Below are positions 44,515 to 56,864 of a stretch of 64,000 nt of DNA, in pieces. The notes below the pieces were generated by a model. That model was given only the letters and a program-made list of their open reading frames with translations, had not been told where the DNA came from and ran no database searches. Position numbers and translations under genes: made by a program. Positions within the stretch are counted from its first letter, which is position 1; each line of letters opens with the position of its first letter. The stretch is from Marisa cornuarietis (Eukaryota; Mollusca; Gastropoda; Architaenioglossa; Ampullariidae): the NCBI GenBank assembly GCA_004794655.1, contig SMMW01000559.1:2418001-2482000 (forward strand). The letters are read 5' to 3'.

Positions 44515-45235
44515 TCACTCATCTTCTGCTCTCTCTGTCCTCGCTAAACTCCCTGATATCGTCTGCTTCATCTTCTTCGAATCCTTCCTCCAATTATTCC
44601 GAGAAATAATATCCAGATATGAACAAAATTTTTCCTGACGGCGCCTTCCCCATCTTCTTCGAATCCTCCCTCCACATTCACGTACAAACTCAAAAAAACA
44701 AATCAAAGTCTTTCACTAAACTCAACACAAACAACCTTGTCACTTCTTCGAAAATTCTAAACTTCTTTCTGCTGTACTTTCCAGACTCTGCACCTCTCGA
44801 CTTTTCCTTGAAATCCACAATTGCACCACAAATTGACCCAAAATTTCCATGCACACTCGCCATCTTGAATCCTCTCGACTTTCTATCGTCTGCTAACATG
44901 AAATCAAATCAACAAACTTCCCCCCCCCCGCACCAAATATCACATGACTAAAACCAGCCAATAATTTTACACAACTCTATGTCAATCACCATAACGTCAC
45001 TCGACCAGTCCTAAACATTTGTCCTCTGCTCAATTCACTGCAATATATATAACCTAACCCTACCCCTACCCCTACCCCACACCCATAAACTTAACTCTAA
45101 CCCTACTCCATAAATCACATTCAACACCAACCAACGCCCAACCTCACACCCCTCTCAAATATCGATCCTACCCGCTCTCCCTTCCCACAAAATAGCGTAG
45201 CCCGCCGTGACCTACTAAAACCCCCTATCTGAAAA
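44515..45235. other. Strongly strand-asymmetric, G-poor tract
   Basis: About 700 bp with very few G on the plus strand: none in 45061-45120, three in 44701-44760 and six in 44821-44880. C stays frequent. It includes a direct repeat of CATCTTCTTCGAATCC (44569 and 44651) and a telomere-like CCCTA stretch (45053-45113). It carries a 110-codon plus-strand frame and 63- and 69-codon minus-strand frames, none recognised. On the minus strand it reads as G/purine-rich with repeated GGATTCGAAGAAGATG. Confidence 0.6.
45053..45113 (+). repeat. Interstitial telomere-like tract
   Basis: CCTAACCCTACCCCTACCCC followed by degenerate TAACTCTAACCCTA. It resembles CCCTAA/CCCCTA telomere-type repeats but is short and impure. 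Confidence 0.45.
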
Positions 45236-48200
45236 TTCTGCCAAGATTTACAGGTAACACGAAACAAAGCGGTATTTTGCGTACCTGAAGATCATCGAGA
45301 ATTCCCACGGTAACACTGACGATGGCGGCTACCCAGGCGTGGAAAACATGCCATTTAAATTCATGGCTTCTGGTAGTAACTTGAGCATAGCTCACTAGGT
45401 TTGGGGTGAGATTTTAATGTCAACGAACAGGCGCCCTTGTGACAATAAAAATGAAAACAATCAACCTTGTGTGATATTTGAAGTAGTGGCGCATATCAAC
45501 AAAACCCTCAACAAATCGTTCCTCCTCTCAGTTTATCTTCCGCGTGATGAAATCTTTCTTAAGGCGACAAGAGAGTCTGGTTGGGTGGGGGGGGGGGGGC
45601 TACGGGTCAAAATCTACTAACAAAAACACGAGTTCTTAAATACAACTTGTGGCTAAGAGTTTCTTTTTCCTTTTTTTTTGTTGTCAACAAATTGTTTCGC
45701 GACAGATTTTGTCTGTCCGATTGCTTCGAACATCATACAACTTTTTCACGAGTAAAAGAATATTTTTTAAGCTAAATCGATGGGAACAGGCACCTAGACT
45801 AAAATGGCTTTCACCTAGACTGACATAGCTTGCTCTTAGCACAACTAAACTTTCACCAGCCCAACAAAGCTTTTACTGGGACCAGTGCAAAAAACGATTG
45901 TGCAGCCTCAGCAGCCGTGCTGACTCCCTGGAAACAACGAACAGCATAGAACAATAGCTGGTATCAACTTTCTTGTGGGGACTCGAAGGCTTTTTGTAAA
46001 GAGAACAATCAGTAGCCGAGTTTCCTCTTGCGCTCATGTCGCTTTGGATGCCCACACAGCACAGGTACCCTCGACGACAGGACGGGTACGCCTGTCCTCT
46101 GCTATCCATCCCCATAAATAATAAACATAAATCCTGGATAAACATTTTTGGGTACGGAAAGAACGCTGAAATGGTGTTAGGCTGATGTTCGTTTGTTTGA
46201 TTGGGCGGGACAGCGCCACCAACTAAAGCCAACGGTGCTGTTAGCCACGTCACTTCTAAGCCCTCGCCGCTTATTAGAAGCAGCACAACTCGGTTGTATG
46301 AACTCAATTTACGTACCAGGCATCGGCTAAAATTATGCTGCAGCCAAGATGAAAGAAAAAGAAAAGATAAAAAAAAGCGCAATGTCGTTTGGTCCAGAGG
46401 GCGTTCGTATGAGCAAAGTGCACTGCACTTGGAAGATATGGCAAGGTGTGTTTTAATCACGATAATTTTTACCATGTATAAAGCCTGACATTATCTTATA
46501 AAGAAAGCAGATATCTTTTTTATTTGTTGTCTCACGCAGGATAAAATTGAACAAGGCAGCTATTTGAGAAAGCATCTTATGTGAGAGCGAAAGACAAAGA
46601 CGTAGTCAGAGAGGCGAAAGGAAGTGGATCACTTGGCGACAAGCACCACCGCAGTGTTATCTCCATCCTCATTCGAAACGACGCCTTCCTGTTTCCGAAA
46701 ACGAGATGTCAACCTGTCAAGTTAAAAAAGGGCCATCCATAGAGTGTTTTGCTATTTCTCTGCCCTGACGCTGCGTATAAATAAGCTTGACTCAAACCAA
46801 GAGACTGATCAAAAGTTGACAATAAAAATCAAATCACTGCTGGAAGAGTCAGCGGCAGAAATCAACCCTAGAAAATGCCAGGTACCCAGTCTGTAATGAG
46901 ATGGAAATCAGGAATGCATGCTGTTGCATCCCAATCAAGTATGGCAAAGACTGTATCAAGTATGGCACGACAGTATTCCGAAGGACTGATCTGGCATGCT
47001 CCGGGCATAAGAATGCCGTTGGTACCACTTATTTAAAAAAAAAAAAATTAAACCATCCTCCTTGAGTATTTGATCAAATGAAAATTATGTTTATTGTTTT
47101 TGTGTCCCTTACAATCATTATAAACATAAAGCTATCATTTTTTTAGTCACCCGTATGTCTCTAATCAAACTATTATTATGATGAAACTATTTTCATTGGG
47201 TTTTTTTGTATTATCATTATGCTAAGCATGAAGCTATTGTGAATATTCGTAAATCGACCTGAAGAGTCTCTCAGCTCTAAAGACGTACCGTAATTTATCT
47301 TTTTCAATAGGAAACACTTTCCTTTGTTGTCATAAAGAAAGATTTGTGTTAGGGGATGTTACAGCTGACGCTGAACACGACACTTACATTGTCTTACATC
47401 TAAGACAAAGGTTCAGCAAAGGTCACAAAAGATGAGAGAAAGAGACCAGAGCATCTTCGGCTGTTTAACCCAAGACTCGCTCACACGGTGCCCCCTATAA
47501 TTATGCGAGATCTTCATCCTACGCTCCGAAGACAATACCATTTATTATATCTCACCCACACACTAATTTAATGTAGTAGTGCTACTTACGCTGTAGTGAT
47601 CGAACTTTCCCCAACAAGAAATCGAGCTGATCGACCTTTCCTGAGTTAGGTTTCTTTTCCAATTAACTGTGACTTTCGTGGGTCCAAGCAGCTGCTTCTC
47701 TGTCTTTAGCACCAGAAAAAAAAAAAGATCGAGGGCAGTTCTTTGTATCTTGGCACACATTTCTTATTATAGTTTTCAAAGTTAGGAACAAAGCAGCACC
47801 CTTTAGCTAGAACTTTTTTTTTATTTGTGTGAAAGATTACTTCTGGAATATAAATTCACTGGTTTTACTTTAAACGAAACTTAACGAGGAAATTATACTT
47901 TCAAATTCGCGTCGAATTCTGTTAACATTCATACTCTCTGCTCAGACTTTCTGAACCATTCGCGAGCAAGGAAGCGATTCATAATACATCTGCTCACAAA
48001 CATCTATCAAGATTCCTCATTTTTGATACAGAGCTTACGAGAATTGCGCCTAGATAATGAACTCTAAATAACCACGGATCAACGTTTGACAACTGACCCT
48101 TTATCCATAAGGTATCCTTCTCTTCGTCAGCAAAGGTCAAAGTGCCTACAACGGTTCTCCTTTCTGTCAGCTTCAACTCACCAGCCGACGTCTTCATGCT

Positions 48201-49450
48201 TGCAATAGCAATTATTTACGAGACTTTTTTTCTTATCATCTGGCGCCACGTGCTCATAAAAATAGAAATTACGACTGATGTTTCTTTGGAGCCTGGTCAA
48301 GCAGCAACATTATCTAGAAAACCCTTTAGGAAGGCTTTGCATGCGAAGAAAGTACCTAGGTGTAAGATCTGAAACTCGGGCTAGTAGAAAGTCTCACGGA
48401 ACAATACGAATAGCCATTACAGATATTCTCATCCGGGGAGAATTTTCTAAATGGCGTGTAACAAGGCAAACGGTTTTTTTGAAGCTTTTCTTAAGCAGTC
48501 CCAGTGGATCCTGGCACAGCAGTAAAGTCTCTGGTATTTGTGTGCATTTTCTACTTTCTTCCACACTTCTTTCAAACAGTGCTTACAGACCTCTCTCCCG
48601 CCCAGAACTTTACTAGGAGTTCAATTGAAAGCAGAACGAGGTTACAGAGGTAGAAGAAGGAAGAATAATTAAACCAGCTTTGTGATCAAACAAGTTTAGT
48701 TTCGGACGAACAGGTAGAAACTTTGTCATTTCATGCTTTATATATCATTTTTTTATTTCATGCCTGATGTGTAATGAACGTTTCGGGGGTCATTCGTGGA
48801 TTTAAAAAAAGTTGCTTGTCACAAATAAACAAGTGCTTGAAAAGTGACGATGATGATAGAGGGGATGGTAATGGAAGTGACGATGAAGGCGATTTACATA
48901 GTGGGTATTGAGAGATTGACAGAAGCAGGAAGATTGAGAAAAATACAATTAAAAGCGTTGCGAGAATAGAACAGAGACATCATGGAGGGGTAGACTAGAC
49001 AAGTCAGACCGAGAGCTAAATCACTTTAATGATGCAGCAAAATAAAAGCCCAGCTGACGAAAGCGCCGTATTTTATCCATGTAATGGGAGACTACTAAGG
49101 GAAGCATCATTTTTGTTTTTGAGCTGAAAACAGGAAAAGAGCGAGACTGTCCCGCCACACACCTGTGGACCCCCCATTGTGTAGCCTTCGAGTCGACCCT
49201 CGAGACAAACGATAGGAACCTGTGCGCACGCACACCGGAACAAGAACCGTTATACGCTTTCCTAATCGGACGCAAACTGTCCAATATGGACTGTTAGGCA
49301 AAGATTTTAGACGACCATCGCTTCCCTAGCCTGGGGGTCAGGGACCTCGAAGGTGCAGCAGATGGCATCCCCAGGGTTGTGGGTGGAAAACTCCTTCCTG
49401 CCCACTTAGCAACTTTCCAGAAGAAACGAATATCTGATTATCAGAAAAAA
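45236..49450. other. Non-coding stretch; longest non-repeat open frame
   Basis: Holds a minus-strand 200-codon open frame (45873-46475) with no recognisable domain, signal or conserved motif. One frame of that length is expected by chance on this scale. A poly-G run lies at 45588-45599, a TATA-like TATAAATA at 46776-46783 and a poly-A run at 47035-47047. No gene is supported; the SOD-like fragment at 48.1 kb is described among the findings. Confidence 0.3.
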
Positions 49451-49500
49451 ATAAAGGCGGAGGAAGGTGAAGTAGAACGCTCGCCTTCCTCCGCCTTTAT
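49451..49500. repeat. Short perfect-type hairpin
   Basis: ATAAAGGCGGAGGAAGGTGA (49451-49470) and its inverse at 49481-49500, with a single T/C difference that still pairs as G-U in RNA. The loop is 10 bp. The stem is shorter than a usual animal pre-miRNA. Confidence 0.75.
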
Positions 49501-49707
49501 GCTGCACCTTAGATACAGTGAACCACTCATGTTTATTGCCCCTAATCTACTAGGCTATCGGGCTATATGAAAAATGTACAGTCACAAATTCAAATATACC
49601 CGCCTAAACAGTTTATACACAGATTTACACGCAAACAGATTTAGAAAGAAGAAAACTATTATTCTCTATACATGTAGTACTATATAGACTCCCTTCCTAC
49701 CCCCTTT

Positions 49708-49737
49708 CTCTCTCTATATATATATATATAGAGAGAG
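49708..49737. repeat. Perfect 30-bp CT-TA-GA palindrome
   Basis: CTCTCTCT, then alternating AT, then GAGAGAG, symmetric over 30 bases. Prone to cruciform extrusion. Confidence 0.85.
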
Positions 49738-51672
49738 CACTATACATATATCCCTTTTAAAAAAATAAGAAAGGGAACTCAAAGGCGGGAGGTTATAGGA
49801 CACCTGTTATCAACATTTGGAGACAAACATGTTTATGGGCAGACAAGTCTCCCTCTAGTCCTTCAAGACGCTGTGACTTCAAGAAGTTTGGATCTGCAGG
49901 GAGGGCCCTCAGCTGGAAAAGGCTCGGCACCAGGAATGTAAACACCGCAGGACTCCATCATCGTGCAGCATCACCACGTGACGGATATGTTCGCAATATT
50001 ACGTTGTTTTCACGGCACTGCACAGCAGTAAACATCGCCGATTCCATCGCAATAATACGGAGGGGAGACTCGTCTAGTGTCCTCCCCCTCCTCATCGCAA
50101 CAGGTTGCGTGATGCAACACACTTTGCAGCAGCCAGACAGGACGGTACAGCCCCGAGATTTATCACTGTGAAACCTCATCTGACCTTCCAATACGCCCCT
50201 GGTTTTCTATATTTAGCAGCAGATGCACGGGAGCTGCATTCTGTTATTAATCGTGTAACGATAGGGAGCAGCTGTCGAAAACATAAGGACCCCTGCTGCA
50301 GGCACAACACGACCCGGGAGTAAAAAACTAGCCTGACACGTGGATTTAATCTTTATCGACAAATCGGATTGGCTTGTGGTAAAATCAACAGAAGAAATTA
50401 TAATAATAATAATATTATCAAAAGTGTAAAGTCCGGATTATGTGATTAGCCCGATCATACCGAGGTATCATAATTATATTTTCGCCAGTCAGTTAGGTCT
50501 ATTTTTAGCAAGAATAATGTCGAAATGTTATTGCAACGGATTATTAAGAATATAAAAGCTAGCTGTTATATTGGGAGTCGCATTTGTATGACTTTTATTT
50601 AATTATGTAGCGAAGACCTTCAAAAATGAAAGAATCGTCAACACACGTGAAATGCATTTAATTAAAAAATCAAAAAAAAAAAAAAAAGATAGTCCACTCA
50701 AACCGGCGATGCGAAGGGACATCACTTATGTCCACAGATCATACAGTCCCTGCTGTAACATATCTGGTCATTTTAGCCTCACTCTTAACCAGGTGGTAAG
50801 AGAACAGCTTTAGTAACATATCTGGGTTTTATTCAGCAGAGTGAATAAAGCTCATAGAAATTTAATGTGACAGTGGAAGCACTGAACGCAATATTGGCAA
50901 AGCCAAACTACAAAAGAAAATCGTTAAATTTCAAAACGATCTTCACAAATGCTGGTGTTGTTAGTCGTGGTGTTGTACTCCGCGAATGAGGGTGGATAAC
51001 GGTGTGCAGCCCTGTAAACAGGTGCCAAGTCCAGAAACTGTCTGTCTAGCCGTTCACCCGTGAACCCTAGCCATCATACCCGGAAAGACGAGTTTTTGAA
51101 TCCATCCTACGCCAGCAAACCTCCACTTCCCCACCACCACCACCACCACCACCACCAATGACATTTTCATGTCAGGCTTGGACAGTCGCGGAGACTGTGA
51201 ATGAACATTCCCGCAAGTGTAATCAGTTTATCAAAGATCTCTTCGCGACCTAAGGCGGCCATCTGGGAAACACCTCCACCATCTTTTGCAAGGACCTGAT
51301 GAAAAACCCGAAAAAGCCTTTATATTTAATTCAACATCCGTCTACAGACTACAACATTCTGTTACCTATTGATTTTAATTCAGTTTTATTTCTTTCTCCA
51401 ACTCACTCTCTCTCTCTCACACACGCACTAAAACACACTCATTTTTAATATATATATAGGATTAATATGTGTGTCCGCGCGTGCACGCGAACACGCGTGC
51501 ATGTTTATGCGTGTGCTCGTGACACCCGCGCGTGACTACGGATGTACGTTGCTAATTTGTTGTGCCTCCATGCATATTTCTTTGTGATCACGAAGTTTGT
51601 CTTTCTCTTATCTTTCTTTTTATGTGTTGACTTCATATCTCTGTTGAATACACAAACTCGCAATGTCTGTAG
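49738..51672. other. Non-coding stretch
   Basis: Short A-runs (50664-50687), a CAC array (51134-51158) and a purine-pyrimidine alternating, Z-DNA-prone patch (51472-51535). 51013-51110 holds CCCTGTAAACAGGTG and a degenerate B box, perhaps a decayed family A SINE. No supported gene. Confidence 0.3.
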
Positions 51673-51817
51673 GTATCCAGGAATGGTACCCATGTCTCGC
51701 CCATCAGTAACTGATCAGCTCAGAATGAGACGTAACACTGCCAGCCACTTGATATTAACTAATGATGGCAGAGTTTTCCATCGACCAGCAGTACTCGTTG
51801 ACACCTATGGCTTCTGA
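51673..51817 (+). CDS. Candidate 3'-terminal exon, unknown protein
   Basis: A T-rich tract ending TGTCTGTAG could be a 3' splice site. It opens into about 48 codons (containing MSRPSVTDQLRMRRNTASHL and ending VDTYGF) and a TGA. The 3' side has ATTTATTTATTTATAAAT-type AU-rich sequence and an AATAAA at 52140-52145. Composition looks coding-like and the arrangement fits a last exon with its 3' UTR. The family is not recognised and no upstream exon was identified. Confidence 0.28.
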
Positions 51818-52060
51818 GTGGAAATATTTATTTATTTATAAATATTTATGAATGTATAAATAGTGAAACTCCCTTCTACCCACCATCAGTGTATGACTCT
51901 CCATCCTTATTGTTTGTTCCTTGATTCCTCTTTGTGTTTTTTATGTTTGTCTTTTATTGTTTATTACTTGTTTCTTCTTCCATTCTTTGTATTTTTTCCA
52001 TGTCTCTTACTTGTCTTATTCACTGAGAGCATGCTCCTTCGTGAGCGTGATTATGTGATA

Positions 52061-52121
<61 letters not shown>
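52061..52121. repeat. (TTA)n microsatellite
   Basis: About 20 uninterrupted TTA units. Confidence 0.95.
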
Positions 52122-52122
<1 letters not shown>

Positions 52123-53230
52123 CTACATTCTGATGGAACGAATAAAGTCGAGGCTACGATTCAGTGGTGATATTCTCAGACATCGTAGAAGCCAAGAATA
52201 CTGCCAGGTAACTGGGTGGTTGTGTGAAAGATTCCGGTGAGAACTAGGGTGGCGAACACCCACAGTGATGATTGCCGATGGTTCAGCTTTTTTTTTCTCC
52301 AACATCCACACCAAGAGTGCTGTCAACTTGCCAAAGATTGAAGTTCCGAGTCAGACATTAAATTAAAACTGCTGGCAAGTCAACAGAAGGTAACGATATC
52401 ATTTCCTTGTAACACAAATGTCGCGTTTAAAATATTTGTATTACAGAAAACACACATGATCTGGGTTATGTTTATAATATTGGTGTCATGTCACTCAAGG
52501 ATGCAGCCAGTTCATGAGTTTTAGAATATTGTGATTATATGATCATGAAGTGGTGCCCTGTTAGAAGCCTTTTATTGTGTGCGAAAAGAGGTCTTGACCT
52601 CTTGAACCCAGATGAGTGCTTCTTGGTCAGATTTCAGTAATTAGCATTTAATGACGACACGCCAGCTCAAAATACTTTTGTAGTATTTTATAACCATTCA
52701 AGCGCACCTAAAATAATGTTGTACTACATCATAACAATTTCAACCCACTAAAAATAATTTTCGTTCTAGGTTTGCTTTTTAAAAGAATCGCGGATACACA
52801 CAGACCCCTCTTTTTTTTTAGTCTAGGGAAAGGCAGGTCTTTTCTCCAAGGAGTGTTTCAGGGCGTCGTGTTAGGTGGCGGCGTGTTTGGAGTTTTACTC
52901 TCGTAGTGCATTTATCGCGGTTTTTCTAGATTAATTCGTAGAAGAGAGGAAAAGCAATTAAGGAGCTCAGTCGGTGCATACAGAAAAAAAAGGAGATTGA
53001 ATCAGGTGAAGACTGAATAGAAAGGGTTGTCTTTGGCTTAAGTGCCCTTCCACTCAGACTGCATCCTTTGCGAACTGGCGATATCTGGTTAGCCCCTCAA
53101 CAATTTAACTTGCGACCCGTAGCTTCAGCCCTATAAAGCTTTCTTTGAAAAACAAAAGGTATAGGTCGTCCCCTAACCTTGTTTAGGTTGTCGGTGTTAG
53201 AGACCTCACTTTTTTACGGCCAGCATTTTT
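52122..53230. other. Non-coding AT-rich stretch
   Basis: No recognisable gene or repeat apart from the AATAAA at 52140. Confidence 0.3.
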
Positions 53231-53355
53231 TGTGAGGGCGGTGCATGGAGTCAGGTACCCGTTCTCGACATCTGGGTCGACTGCGGCACACGAGTATCGA
53301 ACCGGTGACTTCCGGGTTCGGACCCCAGTACTCAAACAGCTCACCTATCCTCTTC
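53231..53355 (-). mobile_element. tRNA-derived SINE, family B, copy 2
   Basis: Minus strand: an A-box-like GGATAGGTGAGCTGTTTGAG, then a B box ACCGGTTCGATACTC, then GGGTACCTGACTC and GCACCGCCCTCA. The last two segments match the 3.6-kb copy, which has an additional segment of about 45 bp between them. The flanks show no tRNA acceptor stem. Confidence 0.7.
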
Positions 53356-53984
53356 CCGACCCTAAAGTGGTAACTGTACCCACGAAGTGCGCCCATAAAC
53401 GTTTGCCACTCGACCTCCGAGGTCTAACCCCAGGGTGTAATTAAAGGATCCCGCTATGCTTCCTGTCCATTGCAGCTGACTCCGGGGGTAACTGTACTTC
53501 TAGTTCGTAGAAACGGTCCCAGACGGATGTGAGAACTATCAGAGAGGCCCACACTACAGTCCCCCAACACGTCTCCCACAACGGAAAACGGCGCCGGTGA
53601 GACAGGAACAGGTGGAGTCGTTGTTAAGAGACGCGCAGCTAATTCTGGCGACTCTTGTTGCTTGAATTTTTCGAATGCACGCTGCGGTTGTCTCGAAACA
53701 ACATCCTGGTTGGCTAATGATAGTCAGTGACAGTCACTGCCCAAGAGTCAGGGTTGTTGACTATAAAGTGGAGAGTGTGAATATTTACAGCATGACTTAT
53801 GCGTGACGAAACAATTTGCTTTCTAAATATAACATGAAACGCTACAGTAATGTAAATGCAATTACCAAAGCAATATCAAATAATAATCGAGAACTGTGAC
53901 AAGTGGCGCCAACTCTTGTGTAAAATGAACTCCGACGATAAACTAAAGTCGTTGTGTAAAGTGGTGCTTGCCCTTAACAACACA

Positions 53985-54212
53985 TAACAGTGAATATTTA
54001 TATAAAATGATATCCCCGATACTAGGCTCAAAGCGCTTTACATACACAAAAACGCACGCACGCACGCACGCACTCACACACGCACGCACGCACGCACAGG
54101 GTCAACCCTGTAAGCAGGTGTCACATCCCGAGCAAGAATGTCGGGGCCAAGAAACGAACCCACTACACTCGGGTCTGTCTTTGTGACAAGCGCTTTAACC
54201 ACTCACTCACAC
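53985..54212 (-). mobile_element. tRNA-derived SINE, family A, near-complete copy with internal microsatellite
   Basis: Minus strand, in order: A-box-like GTGGTTAAAGCGC, B-box-like GTGGGTTCGTTTC, a body ending CTGCTTACAGGGTTGACC, a (GCGT)n microsatellite, then a distinct 3' end AAAGCGCTTTGAGCC...GGGATATCATTTTATATAAA. The AGCGCTTTGAG type of end is common to many animal SINEs and is presumably recognised by the partner LINE. The CGCA array (54051-54099) lies inside the element, between body and 3' end. Confidence 0.68.
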
Positions 54213-55900
54213 AACACAAACTCCAACTGTTGTCGCAAAGGCAATAAAACAACAGACCATTTAGCTTCATAAACTGAAAATGAGTAGAATGCACATGCAC
54301 ATGCACAAACACACAAGCAGGTAATTAATTAATTAAAACATTTTCAAATCGTGAACACGATGAATAGAGCCGCTGAGAGCTGATGATGCTGATGGCGGTG
54401 TGTTTGTGTGTCAGTATATGTTGTGCTTACTTGCAAGATAAAATAATAAGGGGGAGGGAGGTAAAATGTGCGGGTCCCACTCTCTCAAGACTTTCTCGTT
54501 AGACGAACATTAACCTGAATTATCCACAAGTGGAACTAACAAAATAAAAAAGTGAAAATGGAGAAGGACAAAAGGGCGAGACAGGGAAATGTGCGGGAGA
54601 AAATCGAGATGAGGGCGGGCAGGGAAAGAGAAAGGAAAAGTCTGAACAAAGAGGAGAGAGGTTAATTAAAAAAATGGGAAAGAAATGAAGACTTAAGTTT
54701 ATTTATGAGGTAAGTAAGACACACAAAAGCTATGCAAACCTTAGGTAGTGTTATCATGACAGTACTATACTGTCTGACAGAGAGAAAGCCGGTGACAACA
54801 GTTGGGGCGAGTCATTTGCAACTGTATTTACCTTCCTGAATGATTTACCCTGACAGTGCAATCAAGAGACCACCAACATCCTCAGCACAGTTTTCGCAAG
54901 AATCTCTTCATAAATAAAAGATGCAATCCATCGGTGAAGAAAATGCAAGGTCTTAATGTTACCTCGGGGGGGGGGGGAGTTTATCCCAGGGGCCTTTCTC
55001 CCATCACTCGTCTACAAACTTTCAGAGCAGGAACAAAAATAGAACAAAATTGTTTCGTAACTCACTCTGCACCGGCTTGATGCTTCGGTTGAATCAGCTG
55101 CTCCATGTATAACAAAACACCCTGTACTCTTGCCAAGGAAATTATGTCGTAGTTTTAGAATCCTCGGCTGCAGAAACCCGACACTGAACTTCGAAAAACT
55201 CCTCAACTCAACAACCTCTGACATGAGGCTAACACCAGGATAAGTCCACTTCGCCCTCTTTTTACTTCTGTAGTTCTCGGTATGCGCTACACGAGAGGAT
55301 GTACGCACTGTATACACAAGCTAGGAAAGTTTGTTCTCCAGCCGGGTAAGTGGTTCACAGTTCAGGGTCAGAAGTAACACAAAAAATGTTTAAAAAAATT
55401 ATCCATTCATCTGATACGAGCCAGCGAGGCGAGGCGAAGTGAAGGGGTGAGCTACGCAGCAGTCGACGCACACGACACGCAGACGGACCGACAGACAAAG
55501 AGAGAGAAAAAAAAAACACACACACACAGACACATAGAGTCAGTGCAGCCGTCTGTCACTCGACGACAGCGATGCTGGGTCTTGTAACACACCGCGACGT
55601 GCACCAGCCCGACACCAGCAGCTGCCTTATCAGCATGAAAATGGATGCACGCTCGCGCGTGCAGTTTGAGAGGCGGAAATGACAAACCGCGTCCCGAGAG
55701 CGAGAGACCTGTGGGCGAGGTTTCGCCAGGCGGAAGAGAAAAGTTCACAAGTCTTCACAGCCAAGCATCCGAGACCCTGCGCCCAGAAGTTTTTGCTGGT
55801 GTTGGGGTGGTGGTGGTGGTGATGGTAGTGGTGGTGGTTGTTTAGTGGGGTAAGCGGCGCGGCGCTCACACATAGTCAGCCATACAGGAGACGGTCTCTG
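54213..55900. other. Non-coding stretch
   Basis: No supported gene. Poly-G at 54966-54976, short CA run at 55517-55528, GGT array near 55806-55840. Confidence 0.3.
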
Positions 55901-56010
55901 CATTTTCTCCGGTTTGGGTACAGACACCGGGGCTGGGTGCAAAATCGGATGAGCGGTCATCCGATTTTGCACCCAGCCTCGGTGTCTGTACCCAAGCCAG
56001 GTTAAAAATG
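55901..56010. repeat. Foldback (near-perfect inverted repeat with 4-bp loop)
   Basis: Arms 55914-55952 and 55957-55995 are complementary over 39 bp with one mismatch, around the loop GCGG. Beyond them the arms continue with mismatches and a short indel out to GCATTTT on both sides (about 55 bp per arm). The two arms are clearly duplicated inversely from one sequence. Confidence 0.9.
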
Positions 56011-56703
56011 CAAAATGCTGTTCGTGTCTCCGTTCGTTCGTGAGCGCTGTTTGATGCAGGTGGTCTGTACTGGTGCTGGCAGGGTATTTTCTAGCTTTGC
56101 ACCCTTTTCTCACTTTGTGCCAAAATTTCGGTTCATGATTAGTTCATGATTAGTAGAGCAAACTGCGATCTTATTAGAGTCTCAAAAGTTAGAAACGTTA
56201 GACCAGGGCTGGGGCACGTCCGGAACAACTCCAGATTTCAGTAAAAAAAATAATAAATCCAGTAAGCATTTTCGATAGCAGTATAAATGTATATTAAGTG
56301 AATAATAATAATAATAATGTAAATTTTGAGGGGCAAGCATGGAACGATTATCACGGGATAGACAGGAGACATACGATACGGACATGACGAGACAGACAAC
56401 TATGCTTCTCGTCTACATGGACGATTTGGGAGAAGTATGCATGCACGTGTCTTTCACACCAATACGAGGGTAGACTGTTTCATGCTGGCTCTTGATACGG
56501 GTAGCGTTTGTCAACCCTGTCAGCGCTTAGAATACTAATAAAAAATAAAATAATCGTCGACATAACTAGGTAAAGTAGAAGTGCCTAAAAGTGTCCAACA
56601 TTATCCTTTCATGGGTTTCCAAAGGATGATAAAATTAAAAAGGTTTTCCTGGTAAACATTCGCTTGTTTTTTTTTTAGTATATTTGTGCATGTGCAAGCA
56701 TGT

Positions 56704-56705
<2 letters not shown>
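56011..56705. other. Non-coding AT-rich stretch
   Basis: Short AAT repeat at 56300-56318. No supported gene. Confidence 0.3.

Positions 56706-56753
<48 letters not shown>
56706..56753. repeat. (GT)n microsatellite
   Basis: Uninterrupted GT run. Confidence 0.95.
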
Positions 56754-56755
<2 letters not shown>

Positions 56756-56864
56756 TATGTGTGTAGACACTTTGTAACTACCACAAACTCCTCCTTCGGA
56801 AAGATTGTGGTGACTCAGGGGACAGGAGTGCCAGGCAGGCTGGGGTTGTACACGTTGCAAAAAA

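Noticed and set aside
45873..46475. 200-codon minus-strand open frame
   Set aside because: No recognisable domain or motif, and one open frame of this length is expected by chance in 64 kb.
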